64,000 nucleotides of DNA from Hoplostethus atlanticus (GCA_034670405.1 JAXDDX010000061.1:62001-126000); one strand, 5' to 3'; counted from the stretch's first letter, positions 24,801-35,292 are shown. Numbers and translations are program-made. The notes: a model not told the origin generated them from the sequence alone.

Positions 24801-25653
24801 AAGTTTGACCAAAGACTAAGACTTCCAAGCTAACACACACCAAGTGATGTCTGTGTACCAAGTCAGCAATCATAAGAGAATACTGGCTGACCTGTCACCT
24901 CCGCCTAATTTCCCATCATTCTCCCTGCAACGCTCAGCTTGAGATTGTCATATATAAAGATGCTTCCTTACAGGGAACTCAGCGTGATAGTGCCGACACT
25001 TTACAAATTACATTCATTGGTAATTCACTGTCAATGCCAGGGGACCCGTTTTTGTATTTAGAGGGCACGAAAACCACAAGAGTCCGTGATCCACTCATTT
25101 ATGTTCTGCAAAAGAGGTGTAAATGAGAACGAAGAGAGGAAGGGAGAGAGAGAGAGAGACTAAGGAAATTGGGAGGGAGACAGGAGACAGTGAAAGACTG
25201 AAAATAGACAAATGGATAGAGGCAGAGAAAGAGAAAAGAGAAAGATGGAGGTCACATTAAATGGATAGACATGAGAATTCAGTCGAAAGCTGTGAAATCG
25301 TCTGTCAAGACAAATCCAGCTCGCCTAAGAGAGGCTGGTCAATCATGTTTTTTTTGTTCTCAATTCCAGAAAACAGACCTTTTGTGCGAGGAGGAATTCA
25401 TCTGAACACAACTATATTTGATGTCTTCATAAGTAAAGATACTTTACTTTGTTGTAGGATGAAAGCAATCAAGCCATAATCACGGTTACAACAGCCTTAA
25501 CCAAGTCCACCCTTGTAGTGTGACTTACTGTAATGCTCGCTCCATCTGTTGCTGTCAAACAATGCCTCAGCAGTAATAGCATTCTCCCTCTGAAGCTCAC
25601 TGACACAATCCCCAGAAAATCCCCCTTTCTGTCATGGAGTGTTTGGAAAATAC
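21831..25653. other. Gene-free stretch up to the LTR element
   Basis: GA-rich low-complexity sequence occupies about 24020-24400 and 25140-25250. Open frames there encode only Ser/Leu/Phe-rich or Arg/Glu-rich strings. Nothing else is recognised. Confidence 0.5.
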
Positions 25654-25658
25654 TTACC
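25654..25658. repeat. Target site duplication (left)
   Basis: TTACC directly precedes the left LTR and is repeated at 31150-31154 after the right LTR. Confidence 0.9.
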
Positions 25659-26214
25659 TGTTACGGTATCCCAGGTGGGACCCAAAAGCAGAACCGAACT
25701 CAGAGGTAGGATGAACAAAGGTTTATTATGAAGAGAAAACCGGGGGGTAGACAGGAGCGGAGGTAGTGGACAGGGCTGGAGGCGGAAGCAGGGGGAGCCG
25801 GAGGGACTGGTGGTGAACGTGGCAGGCAGAGGAAGAGCAGGTAGACAGGCAGGGAGGAATGCGGTATGGCTGGGTACGGGTGGAGATCTTGGGATGAGAA
25901 GAGAGCAGGGTTAACAAACGAACACACAGGTAGTCAAGGCTTTAGTCCAAAATACAAGGGCCGGGAACGAGATATACCACACTGGCTGAATAACGATCTG
26001 GCGATGAGTGGATGCAAGGCCGGGGTTTTTATACTGGTGGTGATGACTTGATGGATAGCAGGTGTGCGGGGTAGAGCAGGTGATCGGGATGAGGTGATGA
26101 TGCAGGGAGGAGCCGGAAACTGGAGCCACGCCCGCCGACACATACACACACAGACAGGGACAGACAGGTAGAGACACATGGGGAAACACAGGGGGCACGG
26201 TGGAGACCGTGACA
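25659..26214 (-). repeat. 3' LTR of the chromovirus
   Basis: 556 bp, with ends TGTTACGG...CCGTGACA on the plus strand. In element orientation it contains a TATAAAAA box (26026-26033), a predicted start of R at 26002 and an AATAAA signal (25722-25727). Confidence 0.95.
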
Positions 26215-26227
26215 GTACCCCCCCCTC
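26215..26227 (-). other. Polypurine tract of the chromovirus
   Basis: In element orientation GAGGGGGGGGTAC sits immediately before the 3' LTR and is the expected plus-strand primer. Its first bases overlap the pol stop codon TGA (26226-26228), so the coding region runs right to the LTR. Confidence 0.8.
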
Positions 26228-29200
26228 AACGGGAGCCTCCAGGCGACCCACCAGGCTTGTCCGGATGGGCCTGGTGGAACTCCCGAACGAGGGAGGGGTC
26301 CAGGATGAGACGACGGGAAACCCAGGTGCGTTCCTCCGGGCCATATCCCTCCCAGTCGACCAGGTATTGGTATCCCCGGCCTCGGCGGCGTATGTCCAGT
26401 AGCCGCCGGACGGTGTAGGCTGGGTGGTCGTCGATGATCCGGGGGGGTGGAGGGGGAACGGCTGGAGGGCACAAGGGGCTGACAGACACAGGTTTAATTT
26501 GGGAGACGTGGAAGGTAGGGTGAATCCTCATGGACCTGGGCAGTTTCAGTCTTACGGCAGAGGGGTTGATGATTTTATCGATCTCGTAAGGACCAATAAA
26601 CCGGGGGGACAGTTTCTTTGAGATGACCCTAAGGGGAATATCCCTTGAGGACAGCCAAACTCTCTGACCTGGGCGATACTCCGGAGCCGGGGTCCGGTGA
26701 CGGTCGGCCAGGCGTCGGTTGCGGTCGGCAGTGCGGAGGAGCGCGGAGCGTGTCTCCCTCCAGATCCGACGGCAACGACGTAGGTGGGCCTGAACCGATG
26801 GAACCGCGATCTCCTCCTCCTGGGCTGGGAACAGGGGAGGTTGATAGCCCAAGGAGGCCTCAAAGGGTGACCTCCCCATGGCTGCACTGGGGAGCGAGTT
26901 ATGGGCATACTCTACCCACGGTAGCTGGGAGCTCCAGGAGGAGGGGTTGCGAGCGGCGACGCAGCGGAGCGCGGACTCCAGGTCTTGGTTAGCCCGCTCC
27001 GTTTGGCCGTTGGTCTGGGGATGGAATCCGGAGGAGAGGCTCACCGAGGCTCCCAGGGCCATGCAGAAAGACCTCCACACCTGGGAGATGAATTGTGGCC
27101 CCCGGTCTGACACGATGTCCGAGGGAATCCCATGGAGGCGAAGGACATGAAGGGTAAGCAGCTCGGCCGTCTCATGGGCTGTGGGGAGTTTGGGGAGGGC
27201 AACAAAGTGTGCAGTCTTTGAAAACCGGTCGACGATGGTGAGTATGGTGGTGTTACCTTGAGAGGGGGGTAGTCCGGTGATGAAGTCGAGTGCGATGTGG
27301 GACCAGGGGCGACTGGGAACAGGTAGGGGGCGGAGCAGGCCAGCCGGGGGCCGGTGGGAGGTCTTTCCACGCGCACACACTGTGCAAGCGGCGACGAAGG
27401 TGCGGGTGTCGGCCTCCATAGTCGGCCACCAAAAGTGTCCTCTGAGGAGTGCCAGCGTGCGGCCCATTCCCGGATGGCAGGCCAACCGGGACGTGTGACC
27501 CCACTGGAGGACCTGGGAGCGGACAGAGTTGGGAACAAACAAACGGTTAGGGGGGCCGTTACCTGGGTCGGGCTGGGTCTGCTGGGCTTGCCTCACCGTC
27601 GCCTCGATTTCCCAGGTAACGGCAGCCACCACGCAGGAAGACGGGAGGATGGTGTCCGGGGTGGCCGGCGCCTCCTGGGAGACATGCAGGCGGGAGAGAG
27701 CGTCCGGCTTAGTGTTGCGGGATCCAGGGCGATAGGTGAGGATAAAAGAAAAACGTCCAAAGAACAAGGCCCAACGAGCCTGACGGGAATTGAGGCGCTT
27801 GGCTGACTGGAGGTAGGCAAGGTTTTTGTGGTCTGTCCAGACCACAAAAGGAAGTTCGGCCCCCTCCAGCCAGTGTCTCCACTCCTCTAAGGCCAGCTTC
27901 ACGGCCAGCAACTCCCGGTTGCCTACGTCGTAGTTCCGTTCGGCGGGCGACAGACGACGAGACAGGAAGGCGCAGGGATGGAGTTTCTGGTCCGAGCTGG
28001 ATCGTTGGGAGAGGACCGCCCCGACCCCCGTGTCAGAGGCATCCACCTCCACGACGAACTGGCGCGAGGGGTCGGGGTGGACCAGGATGGGTGCGGACGT
28101 GAAGCGCCTCTTCAGCTCAGTGAAGGCCCGTCCCGCCTCGGGGGTCCAGGTGAAGGGGAGTGCCGGAGAGGTGAGCTTGGTCAGCGGGGCAGCGATGCGG
28201 CTGTAGTCCCTAATAAAACGGCGATAAAAATTGGCGAAGCCAAGGAAGCGCTGTAGTTGTTTCCGGGACGTGGGCGTAGGCCACTCGACCACAGCTTGGA
28301 TCTTGCCTGGATCTGGTCGCACCTGCCCGCACTCGATTATATAGCCCAGGAAGCTCACCGAACTGGCGTGGAATTCGCACTTCTCTGCCTTAACGAACAA
28401 CTTGTTCTCTAGCAGGCGTTGCAAAACCTGGCGGACGTGTTGGACGTGCTCCTCGAGGTTGCGGGAGAAGATGAGGATGTCGTCGATGTACACAAACACG
28501 GAACGATTCAGGAAGTCCCGGAGGACGTCGTTAACCAGGGCTTGGAAGACGGCGGGGGCGTTGGTCAGTCCGAAGGGCATGACTAGGTATTCGAAGTGTC
28601 CCACCGGAGTATTGAACGCCGTCTTCCATTCATCCCCTTCTCGAATCCTCACCAGGTGGTAGGCGTTTCGCAGGTCCAATTTTGAAAACACCGTGGCGTC
28701 CTGCAGGGGCTCAAAAGCAGAGTTTATCAAAGGAAGAGGATATTTATTCTTGATGGTGATATTGTTCAGACCCCGGAAGTCAATGCAGGGGCGGAGAGAC
28801 AGGTCTTTCTTCGATACAAAAAAGAACCCTGCTCCTACCGGGGATGAGGAGGGCTTGATGATACCCGCCGCCAGAGAGTCCCTGATGTAGCCCTCCATGG
28901 TCTGCCTTTCCGGACGGGATAGGTTGTAGAGACGGCTGGACGGTAGGGTGGCTCCCGGGAGGAGGTCTATGGCACAGTCGTAGGGACGATGAGGAGGCAG
29001 TGAGAGGGCCTGCTGTTTACTGAAGACCTCCCCCAGGTCATGGTAAACAGATGGAATGGTGGTTAGGTCCAGGGGCTCGGGCAGCGATGGAGCGGCTAAG
29101 CCCTCTGTTGGGGAAAGAGCAGACCGTAGACACGTGGAAAGGCAAAATGGACTCCAGCTGCTTACCTTGCCGGTGGTCCAGTCGAGGTGGGGGTTGTGCA

Positions 29201-29624
29201 GCTGGAGCCAGGGGTAACCGAGGATGATGGGTGCATGGGGTGACGAGATGACATGGAACCGGATCTGCTCGCGGTGGTTGCCGGAGAGGATGAGGAGTAA
29301 CGGCTTGGTCTGGTGGGTGACCCGAGCCAGAAGTCTGCCATCCAAGGCGTTGGCGTCCAGGGGAGCAGCTAAGGGCTCTATGGCGAGACCGGCTTGTGAG
29401 GCGAGGCTGGCGTCGATGAAGTTCGCATCAGCCCCAGAGTCCACTAAAGCCACCAGGGGCAGGGTCTCCTGATCCCAGCACAGGGTGGCCTTAAACTGCA
29501 TACGGGGAACAGGAGAGACAGACACTTGACTCACCAGTATCCCCGCAGCTACTGGTGAGCCCTGCCTTTTGGTCGGGCCGGGCAGGTGGCCAAAAGGTGA
29601 CCGGGTTCCCCGCAGTACAGGCAT
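26226..29624 (-). CDS. pol: Chromovirus Pol: protease, RT, RNase H, integrase, chromodomain
   Basis: An open frame of 1132 codons in the -1 frame relative to gag, overlapping it by 76 nt, so it is probably made as Gag-Pol by frameshifting. Residues are counted from the first ATG in the frame. Protease has DSGA at 62-65. Reverse transcriptase has YIDD at 379-382. RNase H begins around VEVDASDTG (526-534). Integrase has an HHCC zinc finger (H710, H717, C747, C750) and the catalytic triad D780, D840, E876 with the classical 35-residue spacing before E. The chromodomain is at about 1070-1115 with the expected aromatic residues (YTV, VDW, EGY). All catalytic residues are present and there are no frameshifts or stops. 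Chromodomains of such elements are thought to steer integration to particular chromatin. Confidence 0.94.
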   Translation of the reverse strand: MPVLRGTRSPFGHLPGPTKRQGSPVAAGILVSQVSVSPVPRMQFKATLCWDQETLPLVALVDSGADANFIDASLASQAGLAIEPLAAPLDANALDGRLLARVTHQTKPLLLILSGNHREQIRFHVISSPHAPIILGYPWLQLHNPHLDWTTGKVSSWSPFCLSTCLRSALSPTEGLAAPSLPEPLDLTTIPSVYHDLGEVFSKQQALSLPPHRPYDCAIDLLPGATLPSSRLYNLSRPERQTMEGYIRDSLAAGIIKPSSSPVGAGFFFVSKKDLSLRPCIDFRGLNNITIKNKYPLPLINSAFEPLQDATVFSKLDLRNAYHLVRIREGDEWKTAFNTPVGHFEYLVMPFGLTNAPAVFQALVNDVLRDFLNRSVFVYIDDILIFSRNLEEHVQHVRQVLQRLLENKLFVKAEKCEFHASSVSFLGYIIECGQVRPDPGKIQAVVEWPTPTSRKQLQRFLGFANFYRRFIRDYSRIAAPLTKLTSPALPFTWTPEAGRAFTELKRRFTSAPILVHPDPSRQFVVEVDASDTGVGAVLSQRSSSDQKLHPCAFLSRRLSPAERNYDVGNRELLAVKLALEEWRHWLEGAELPFVVWTDHKNLAYLQSAKRLNSRQARWALFFGRFSFILTYRPGSRNTKPDALSRLHVSQEAPATPDTILPSSCVVAAVTWEIEATVRQAQQTQPDPGNGPPNRLFVPNSVRSQVLQWGHTSRLACHPGMGRTLALLRGHFWWPTMEADTRTFVAACTVCARGKTSHRPPAGLLRPLPVPSRPWSHIALDFITGLPPSQGNTTILTIVDRFSKTAHFVALPKLPTAHETAELLTLHVLRLHGIPSDIVSDRGPQFISQVWRSFCMALGASVSLSSGFHPQTNGQTERANQDLESALRCVAARNPSSWSSQLPWVEYAHNSLPSAAMGRSPFEASLGYQPPLFPAQEEEIAVPSVQAHLRRCRRIWRETRSALLRTADRNRRLADRHRTPAPEYRPGQRVWLSSRDIPLRVISKKLSPRFIGPYEIDKIINPSAVRLKLPRSMRIHPTFHVSQIKPVSVSPLCPPAVPPPPPRIIDDHPAYTVRRLLDIRRRGRGYQYLVDWEGYGPEERTWVSRRLILDPSLVREFHQAHPDKPGGSPGGSR
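29549..29624 (-). promoter_or_regulatory. gag-pol overlap; -1 frameshift region
   Basis: Pol is open in the -1 frame across the last 25 codons of gag. A plausible slip site is the A-run in CCAAAAGG (29566-29572), six codons before the gag stop. There is no classical heptamer of the X-XXY-YYZ type, so the mechanism is inferred from the frames. Confidence 0.5.
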
Positions 29625-30577
29625 GCCCCCGACCGCATCCTGCGCTGCCGCTCAGCTGGAGACAAGCGGGCCCTTCCCAGCTGCATGGCCTCTTCGTCCG
29701 GAGGAGTCCAGGAAAACGGGGCCGGGGTGATGGTGGAAAGAGTGGCTGCCGACCTGGCGAGAGGAGGGAGAGTGGAGGCAGAGAAGCTCGGAGACGGAAC
29801 CCGTGCCGCCCCTTGTCTGCGGCGCCCCCGCAGGCGGTTGTCGAGCTGGATCGCCAGGGAGACCAGAGCCTTAAAATCTGGCGGTTCATCTCGGGCGGCT
29901 ATTTCGTCCTGCAGGTGTTCATTAAGAGCATTTAAAAACGTACCCCGAAGCGCTGCGTCGGCCCACCCCGCGTCAGCTGCCACAGTTTTAAACTCCACGG
30001 AGAAGTCCGCCACGCTTCGGGTTCCCTGACGGAGATTCGTTAGGCGCCTCGCCGCATCTCCCCAGTGAACCGGGTGGTCGAACACATCCTTAAAAGCAGC
30101 GATGAAACCCTCGAAAAGAAATCCCTCAATTGGCTGGTGTGAGTGCACTGCCTCGACCCATGCCAGCGCCCTTCCTCGTAACAGCCCGATGATGTACCGT
30201 ACCTTGGGCTGGTCTGAGGGAAAGGCTTGTGGCCGCTGGAGGAAAATCAGGGAGCATTGTAGCAAAAACCCGCGGCACTTGTCCGCGTCTCCAGAGAAGG
30301 GTTCTGGATCCGATGCGTAGGATTCCCGGGAGGGTGGAGGCATCGGGGACGGGACCGGGAGGACTGGCTGAGAGAGCGGGGCTGTGGAGACTGGCGGAGT
30401 GAGGAGAGCAGTTAGGTTAGTTACCTGGTTGGTTAGCTGGGTGATCTGTTGTAGCATAACCTGGTTGTTTTCGGTGAGGCTCCGGAGAACTTGTTCGTGC
30501 TGCCCCAAGAACTCGCCTTGGCTGGCGATTGCTCTCCGGAGTGAGGCGGCCTCCGAGTCCGGGTTCGCTGGGTCCAT
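29549..30577 (-). CDS. gag: Chromovirus Gag (capsid and zinc-knuckle nucleocapsid)
   Basis: 342 residues. The order is: an N-terminal coiled-coil-like segment (about 10-60), a Pro-rich linker, a capsid-like domain (about 90-260) with [10 protein letters not shown] and the [18 protein letters not shown] region typical of sushi-class and PEG10/RTL gags, and one CCHC knuckle (C319, C322, H327, C332; [14 protein letters not shown]). The ATG is only 16 nt past the 5' LTR, so the primer binding site lies directly against the start codon. The frame is intact. Confidence 0.93.
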   Translation of the reverse strand: MDPANPDSEAASLRRAIASQGEFLGQHEQVLRSLTENNQVMLQQITQLTNQVTNLTALLTPPVSTAPLSQPVLPVPSPMPPPSRESYASDPEPFSGDADKCRGFLLQCSLIFLQRPQAFPSDQPKVRYIIGLLRGRALAWVEAVHSHQPIEGFLFEGFIAAFKDVFDHPVHWGDAARRLTNLRQGTRSVADFSVEFKTVAADAGWADAALRGTFLNALNEHLQDEIAARDEPPDFKALVSLAIQLDNRLRGRRRQGAARVPSPSFSASTLPPLARSAATLSTITPAPFSWTPPDEEAMQLGRARLSPAERQRRMRSGACLYCGEPGHLLATCPARPKGRAHQ

Positions 30578-30581
30578 CGTG

Positions 30582-30592
30582 GCCAGATCGTT
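30582..30592 (-). other. Self-priming primer binding site
   Basis: In element orientation AACGATCTGGC starts one base after the 5' LTR. It is exactly complementary over 11 nt to GCCAGATCGTT in the LTR, placed where transcription should start. No tRNA-type TGG site lies directly at the LTR edge. Tf1-type elements prime from their own 5' end in this way. Confidence 0.75.
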
Positions 30593-30593
30593 C

Positions 30594-31149
30594 TGTTACG
30601 GTATCCCAGGTGGGACCCAAAAGCAGAACCGAACTCAGAGGTAGGATGAACAAAGGTTTATTATGAAGAGAAAACCGGGGGGTAGACAGGAGCGGAGGTA
30701 GTGGACAGGGCTGGAGGCGGAAGCAGGGGGAGCCGGAGGGACTGGTGGTGAACGTGGCAGGCAGAGGAAGAGCAGGTAGACAGGCAGGGAGGAATGCGGT
30801 ATGGCTGGGTACGGGTGGAGATCTTGGGATGAGAAGAGAGCAGGGTTAACAAACGAACACACAGGTAGTCAAGGCTTTAGTCCAAAATACAAGGGCCGGG
30901 AACGAGATATACCACACTGGCTGAATAACGATCTGGCGATGAGTGGATGCAAGGCCGGGGTTTTTATACTGGTGGTGATGACTTGATGGATAGCAGGTGT
31001 GCGGGGTAGAGCAGGTGATCGGGATGAGGTGATGATGCAGGGAGGAGCCGGAAACTGGAGCCACGCCCGCCGACACATACACACACAGACAGGGACAGAC
31101 AGGTAGAGACACATGGGGAAACACAGGGGGCACGGTGGAGACCGTGACA
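30594..31149 (-). repeat. 5' LTR of the chromovirus
   Basis: 556 bp, apparently identical to the 3' LTR. It supplies the promoter for the element transcript. Confidence 0.95.
30927..30968 (-). promoter_or_regulatory. LTR core promoter: TATA box and predicted start of R
   Basis: In element orientation TATAAAAA begins at 30968. The 11-mer GCCAGATCGTT begins 31 nt further on, at 30937, the normal TATA-to-start distance. The match between this predicted transcript start and the primer-complementary 11-mer supports both calls. Confidence 0.75.
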
Positions 31150-31154
31150 TTACC
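31150..31154. repeat. Target site duplication (right)
   Basis: TTACC, matching 25654-25658. It marks the pre-insertion site. Confidence 0.9.
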
Positions 31155-31438
31155 AGTGGTTGCGGGTGACACCCCGGCATGTTGAAGGAAATCGAGATGA
31201 ATGATTTTAAAGGTCGTTACAACATTCATTTTGAGACATTAGTATGATTACTGTAAATCAACGAGAGCATTGTAGAGAAGACTGGCAGCCTTCTACCAAC
31301 CTCTACACTGTGTTTTACCTTGTGTGACATCGGGTCAGGTGTAGAGGGAAACCTGCTGGATTGCTTTATGGCACAAATTAGGAAGAGGGCGCTGTTCTTC
31401 CAGTGCAAATGGAACAAAAGTTTTAAGAGTTTTGCACA

Positions 31439-32135
31439 ATAGAGTGGTGCAGGGATGACGTATTTTTGTAGGCCAACCCGGAAGTTAGCATCACCCTGGT
31501 TCCCTCGACAAAAAGCCAATGACATTTTTAGATTGGATTTTGGATTTTTGCAGAAAATAAGCTCTGTAGAAAACAAAAGTTTATGATACTTACAGGTTTT
31601 GTTCAGCAAGATAATCTTCACAAATGAACACCACTTTTATGATTTTTGAAGCGTAAATGCAATCGCCAGAAGTAAAAAGCTAACGTTAGGCTATAAACGA
31701 ACTACACCACGGTCGCATGACTTCAACGTCACCACCACTAAAAATACTATAAATTGATAAATCTACAAGTTGGAAAGTTCGAGTTAGAATAGTTTGGAAG
31801 AGCGCAAGTATAAACACAACTAGAGGCTGTAAAGGCGGACTAGTGAGTAGACGAGTTACCGTGTTCGGCGTGATGCGTTTAATGTCCCCGACAACCTCTG
31901 TAGTCTCATTTAGCCACTTGTTAGCAACCCCCTTTTTTAAGACACGTAAAAGCTTCAAAATTCACAAGTGGGGTATTTACTGACATATTTTATGTCATAG
32001 AACAAAACGTGAAAACCTCTTAAGCTTGTGTTAACCACAGACCTTATTTCAGGGATCTAACCAAAAACCCATTCAAAAAACTTCAAGATGCTAACTCATG
32101 TCCTGGTTTTAGGACTCATTCCTGCACCACTCTAT
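31439..32135. mobile_element. Non-autonomous TIR element, about 697 bp
   Basis: The left end ATAGAGTGGTGCAGGGATGA is mirrored at the right end (reverse complement ATAGAGTGGTGCAGGAATGA), one mismatch in 20. The interior has no transposase frame. I could not assign a target duplication or superfamily. Confidence 0.6.
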
Positions 32136-32217
32136 GGCAGATGGTGTAATGAGTGAAAGGCCGACAATTTTATCCTCTCCAGTAAAACCAAAGAAAAACA
32201 CACACAAAGCGACACCG

Positions 32218-32248
32218 GGGGGAGGGGAGGGGAGGGGGGGGGGGGGGG
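32218..32248 (+). repeat. G-rich tract with G-quadruplex potential
   Basis: GGGGAGGGGAGGGG leads into a run of about 16 G. It is strand-asymmetric and may form G4 structures; assembly errors are also likely in such runs. Confidence 0.6.
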
Positions 32249-33133
32249 ACAAGCAGCAACATCCTCTTTGCAACAGGGTTTATGAGAAATGTAGTCTTAA
32301 CACTAAAACACTAACAACACCACTGGTGTGAGAGAGAGGGAGGCTACCAATCATCTTGACCATGGTCTCATTTGTTTGATGTCATCGTCTCTTCCTCCCT
32401 GATCTTTTCCTCCCTTGTATAGTTTTATTTGACTACACACATCGTTGTTTTGGCAGGGAGGAAAAGCTTATAACATCACAATCTCTCCTTTTTCTTGTCA
32501 GTCCTCCAGCATGGTGGCGTGTCCCTCCTAACTATTGATCTGCACTATCCAAACACTCTCTGACAGACCTCTAGTCATTCTGTATGGAGTGGTACATCAG
32601 CATGACATCACAGATTAGGGGGCGGGGCAACGTCTTCTCTCATTTCTGCCTCCCGGGGATGGTAGTGAATGCCCCCTCAGCGCTATTCCTCTTGAATGAC
32701 CTTTCCATGTAAAAGATTCGATATTGTCAAATGATGTTTGAGCGGTAATAGCCTTCACCCTCCGAGGCTGACTAACGCTGCCTGAGTGGCATTTGGCTTT
32801 TCAGGGACTGTCAGCACAGAGATTAACGAGGAATAAACATGTGTTTGGAGAAAGCCTCTTATTAAAGTGGAATGACTATGTGTTGAAATAAAGCCGCTCT
32901 TAAAAGGCATGAAGCAGAAAGGTTTGTCTTGGGGTGAAATGAGTATGTTTCTGCACAAAGCTTCTTATTAAGGTGGACCGGACATGTGTTGGAATTAGCC
33001 TAAGCTTCTGTTTGAGGTGGAGTGAAAATCTCTTGTGGCAGGAGATTATTCTTTGTGGTTAAAACCCCAATCCATCAATGTTATCTCATTGATGAGTAAT
33101 TTGGTCACAGTCTTGATGTTTCTCCCACTTAGT

Positions 33134-33172
<39 letters not shown>

Positions 33173-33383
33173 GTAGATATTCTGCATTAGTATTGCAGGG
33201 GCTTATTTTATCTATTCAACACAGCTGAACTCATGACCACCTATCTGCACCATCAGTCGGCTGTGGCTGTGTTCCTATGTCATCTCTTTCATCCTCCACC
33301 TTTTTCTTTCTCCTGGGTTTCATCTTCTCTCTCTCTCAGCTGTATTCCTCGCTTCTGCCTTTCCATCTCTCATTCTCTTTTTG

Positions 33384-33414
<31 letters not shown>

Positions 33415-33889
33415 CCCCGTGCTCCTCTCTCTGTCTGTGTTCTAATCTAGCTGTCAGTCATCTTGTCATGGCAGTTCCAAAGTCTCATTTCCTGGGCAGG
33501 AATCCATTAGCAGAGGGCTGCTCTGCTATTACCTGCTGAATTACCAGGCTGTCCCCGACAATTAGCCGGGAGACAGAGGACACCGGGCTACGGTGGACAG
33601 AGCCACCCTGACGACTGGCACCCAGCCAGGCACTCACACAGAGGCCCTGTAAATACAGGGCTTTTCCTTGAATGTGATAGTTTAACCTCCTCTCTCTTTG
33701 ACATCTTGATAGCAACCCGTGATTCGGATGTTATATTAACAGAATATCAATATTTCCCTTTCCATAATTTTTCCTAGCAACTTGCAAATTCACAACTGTA
33801 ACTGTGTCTTTGTATCAGTATTTTGTGAAACTAGCATTAAAACATTTATCACATGAAACATACATGATGAACTTATGAACTTATAGTTT
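32249..33889. other. Gene-free stretch with degenerate tandem repeat and possible conserved blocks
   Basis: A degenerate tandem repeat built on CTTCTTATTAAGGTGGA occupies 32836-33030. A TAGA microsatellite is at 33134-33172 and a CT tract near 33388-33413. The moderately GC-rich, homeobox-site-bearing block at 33455-33660 could be a conserved non-coding element. No exon recognised. Confidence 0.4.
33134..33172. repeat. (TAGA)n microsatellite
   Basis: About nine to ten perfect TAGA units. Confidence 0.9.
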
Positions 33890-34160
33890 ATAGGTTAGAG
33901 AAGCAAGTTTGTGACTGGCAGGTTGCTGGTTTGAATCCCCGGACCAAATGGGAAAATATTGGTGTGGAAAGTGAATGCTCCCTCAACAACTACTGTCAAG
34001 GGGCCTTTGAGCAAGGCACTGCACCTCAATCTGCTCCATTTGAGCGGCTCATTGTCCACCAGCAGAAGACCAGTAGAAGAAGTGGTTGTACTGGTATAGC
34101 TCCCAGGTGTGAATGTGTGGAACCGTGTGAATGTGAAGTAGATATCAATAGATAGCTTGG
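33890..34160 (+). mobile_element. tRNA-derived SINE (family A), near full length
   Basis: It has a B-box-like GGTTGCTGGTTTGAATCCCC, then CTCCCTCAACAACTACTGTC, GAGCAAGGCACTGCACC and the CAGCAGAAGACCAGTAGAAG interior. It shares its body with copies at 9839, 11338 and 47270. Confidence 0.7.
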
Positions 34161-35292
34161 CTGACTTGGGATTGGCTTCTACTTGCAAGCAAACAACAAA
34201 GATGGTCTCATATCTCATATCTGAACTTCAAAGAATCTCACTTTTTGAAGCATCATAATTCATTCACATTCAACAGGCAGTTTGTGCCAAGCGATTGGTA
34301 AAAGAAGAATTTCAACTGTGCTAGTAATACCCAAAAAGTTCCCAAATTCCCCAAAATGGAACTGGCTCCAACATTTGCTCCTTTGTAAATCAGGGAGTTA
34401 GCTAGTGATTTTTCTTGCTTTCTCTTTTTATTTTTGTTTTATGTACAGTACTTTCATACAGGGCACATACATTGATGACTGTATGCTATAATACTCTATA
34501 ATACTCTAGACAGTGTTCCTTGCTGGGATTAAGGGTACTTTGGTGATGCTGACTGTCCTCTGCCGCCCCTTGTACCAAGGTGCATCCCTGTTATAGACGT
34601 AACCAAAGTGTCTGTCTTTGCTGTTGTAATTATATCACTGCAATCTGTTACATAATCTGTCGACCAGGATTGTCATTTTATTTGTAATCAGATTATTGTA
34701 ATTCCATTACATCTGTTGCTCCCTAACTTTGATTGGTTATCATTCTGGCTCAGTCTTGTTCTGTACCTTTGATATCAATTCCTCCAGAATAATGTGTTTA
34801 TTTGTTTGTTTGTTTTGAAGTGTTTTATAAGCCCTTGGGGTTTTTGTTTATCTGGCACAAATTAGAAATTTGTTTCTCTTCTTTTCTCCTGCATTTTACC
34901 ATTATATCAATTTTATCAGTTTTTATCACTTCGCTTCTACGTTTTATCACGATGCAAACAGAACTAACCTGAACAGAATATTTTGGGGACCCATTTACAG
35001 CCCTTTGGGTCCAAACCAACCTTTACAACCTGAACAGTGTTCCAGATGATTGTTCTAGCAAAGGCACTGTTTAAAAAGATGAAGCCTTTCCAACACATCG
35101 GTGAGAGGGTGAGTGAGTTTGTTATATATATAATATATATATATATATACAGCACGTATATTGTGTTACTCTTCAGCATTACAGGTCTTAATGATGTGTT
35201 AAAGGAAGGTGACACTGGGCCGTTAACAGACATAAACACACTTAACCATGGCTCAATTTTTTCGTAGCAACCAGTGAAACCCAGGTTTAAGG
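34161..35292. other. Gene-free stretch
   Basis: AT-rich unique sequence with a TA repeat at 35123-35149. I see no gene or named repeat. Confidence 0.5.

Larger units (their letters stand above)
25659..31149 (-). mobile_element. Full-length Ty3/gypsy chromovirus (Tf1/sushi type), 5491 bp
   Basis: The element lies on the minus strand: 5' LTR 30594-31149, gag, pol, 3' LTR 25659-26214. The two 556-bp LTRs appear identical by eye, both coding frames are open, and a TTACC duplication flanks the insertion. These facts mean a young insertion that could still be mobile. The integrase is followed by a chromodomain, which defines chromoviruses. The gag resembles sushi-ichi and the domesticated PEG10/RTL gag family. 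An 11-nt complementarity between the start of R and the primer binding site indicates self-priming, as established for Tf1. Confidence 0.95.

Noticed and set aside
14150-25650. Exons of CHN1 or WIPF1, the mammalian neighbours of CHRNA1
   Set aside because: I searched both strands by eye for the RhoGAP, C1 and WH2-type motifs and found none. Absence by eye is not proof.
25700-26198. Pro/Ser/Cys-rich open frames within the LTR
   Set aside because: They recur identically at 30635-31229 because both LTRs carry them. They are LTR sequence, not genes.
30574-30585. Conventional tRNA primer binding site starting at TGG
   Set aside because: The TGG lies eight or more bases from the LTR edge and I could not match it to a tRNA 3' end; the 11-nt self-complementary site fits better.
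26200-30653. Plus-strand and alternate-frame open frames of 70-165 codons across the retroelement
   Set aside because: They are shadows of the GC-rich gag and pol genes on the opposite strand or in shifted frames, and none has a domain.
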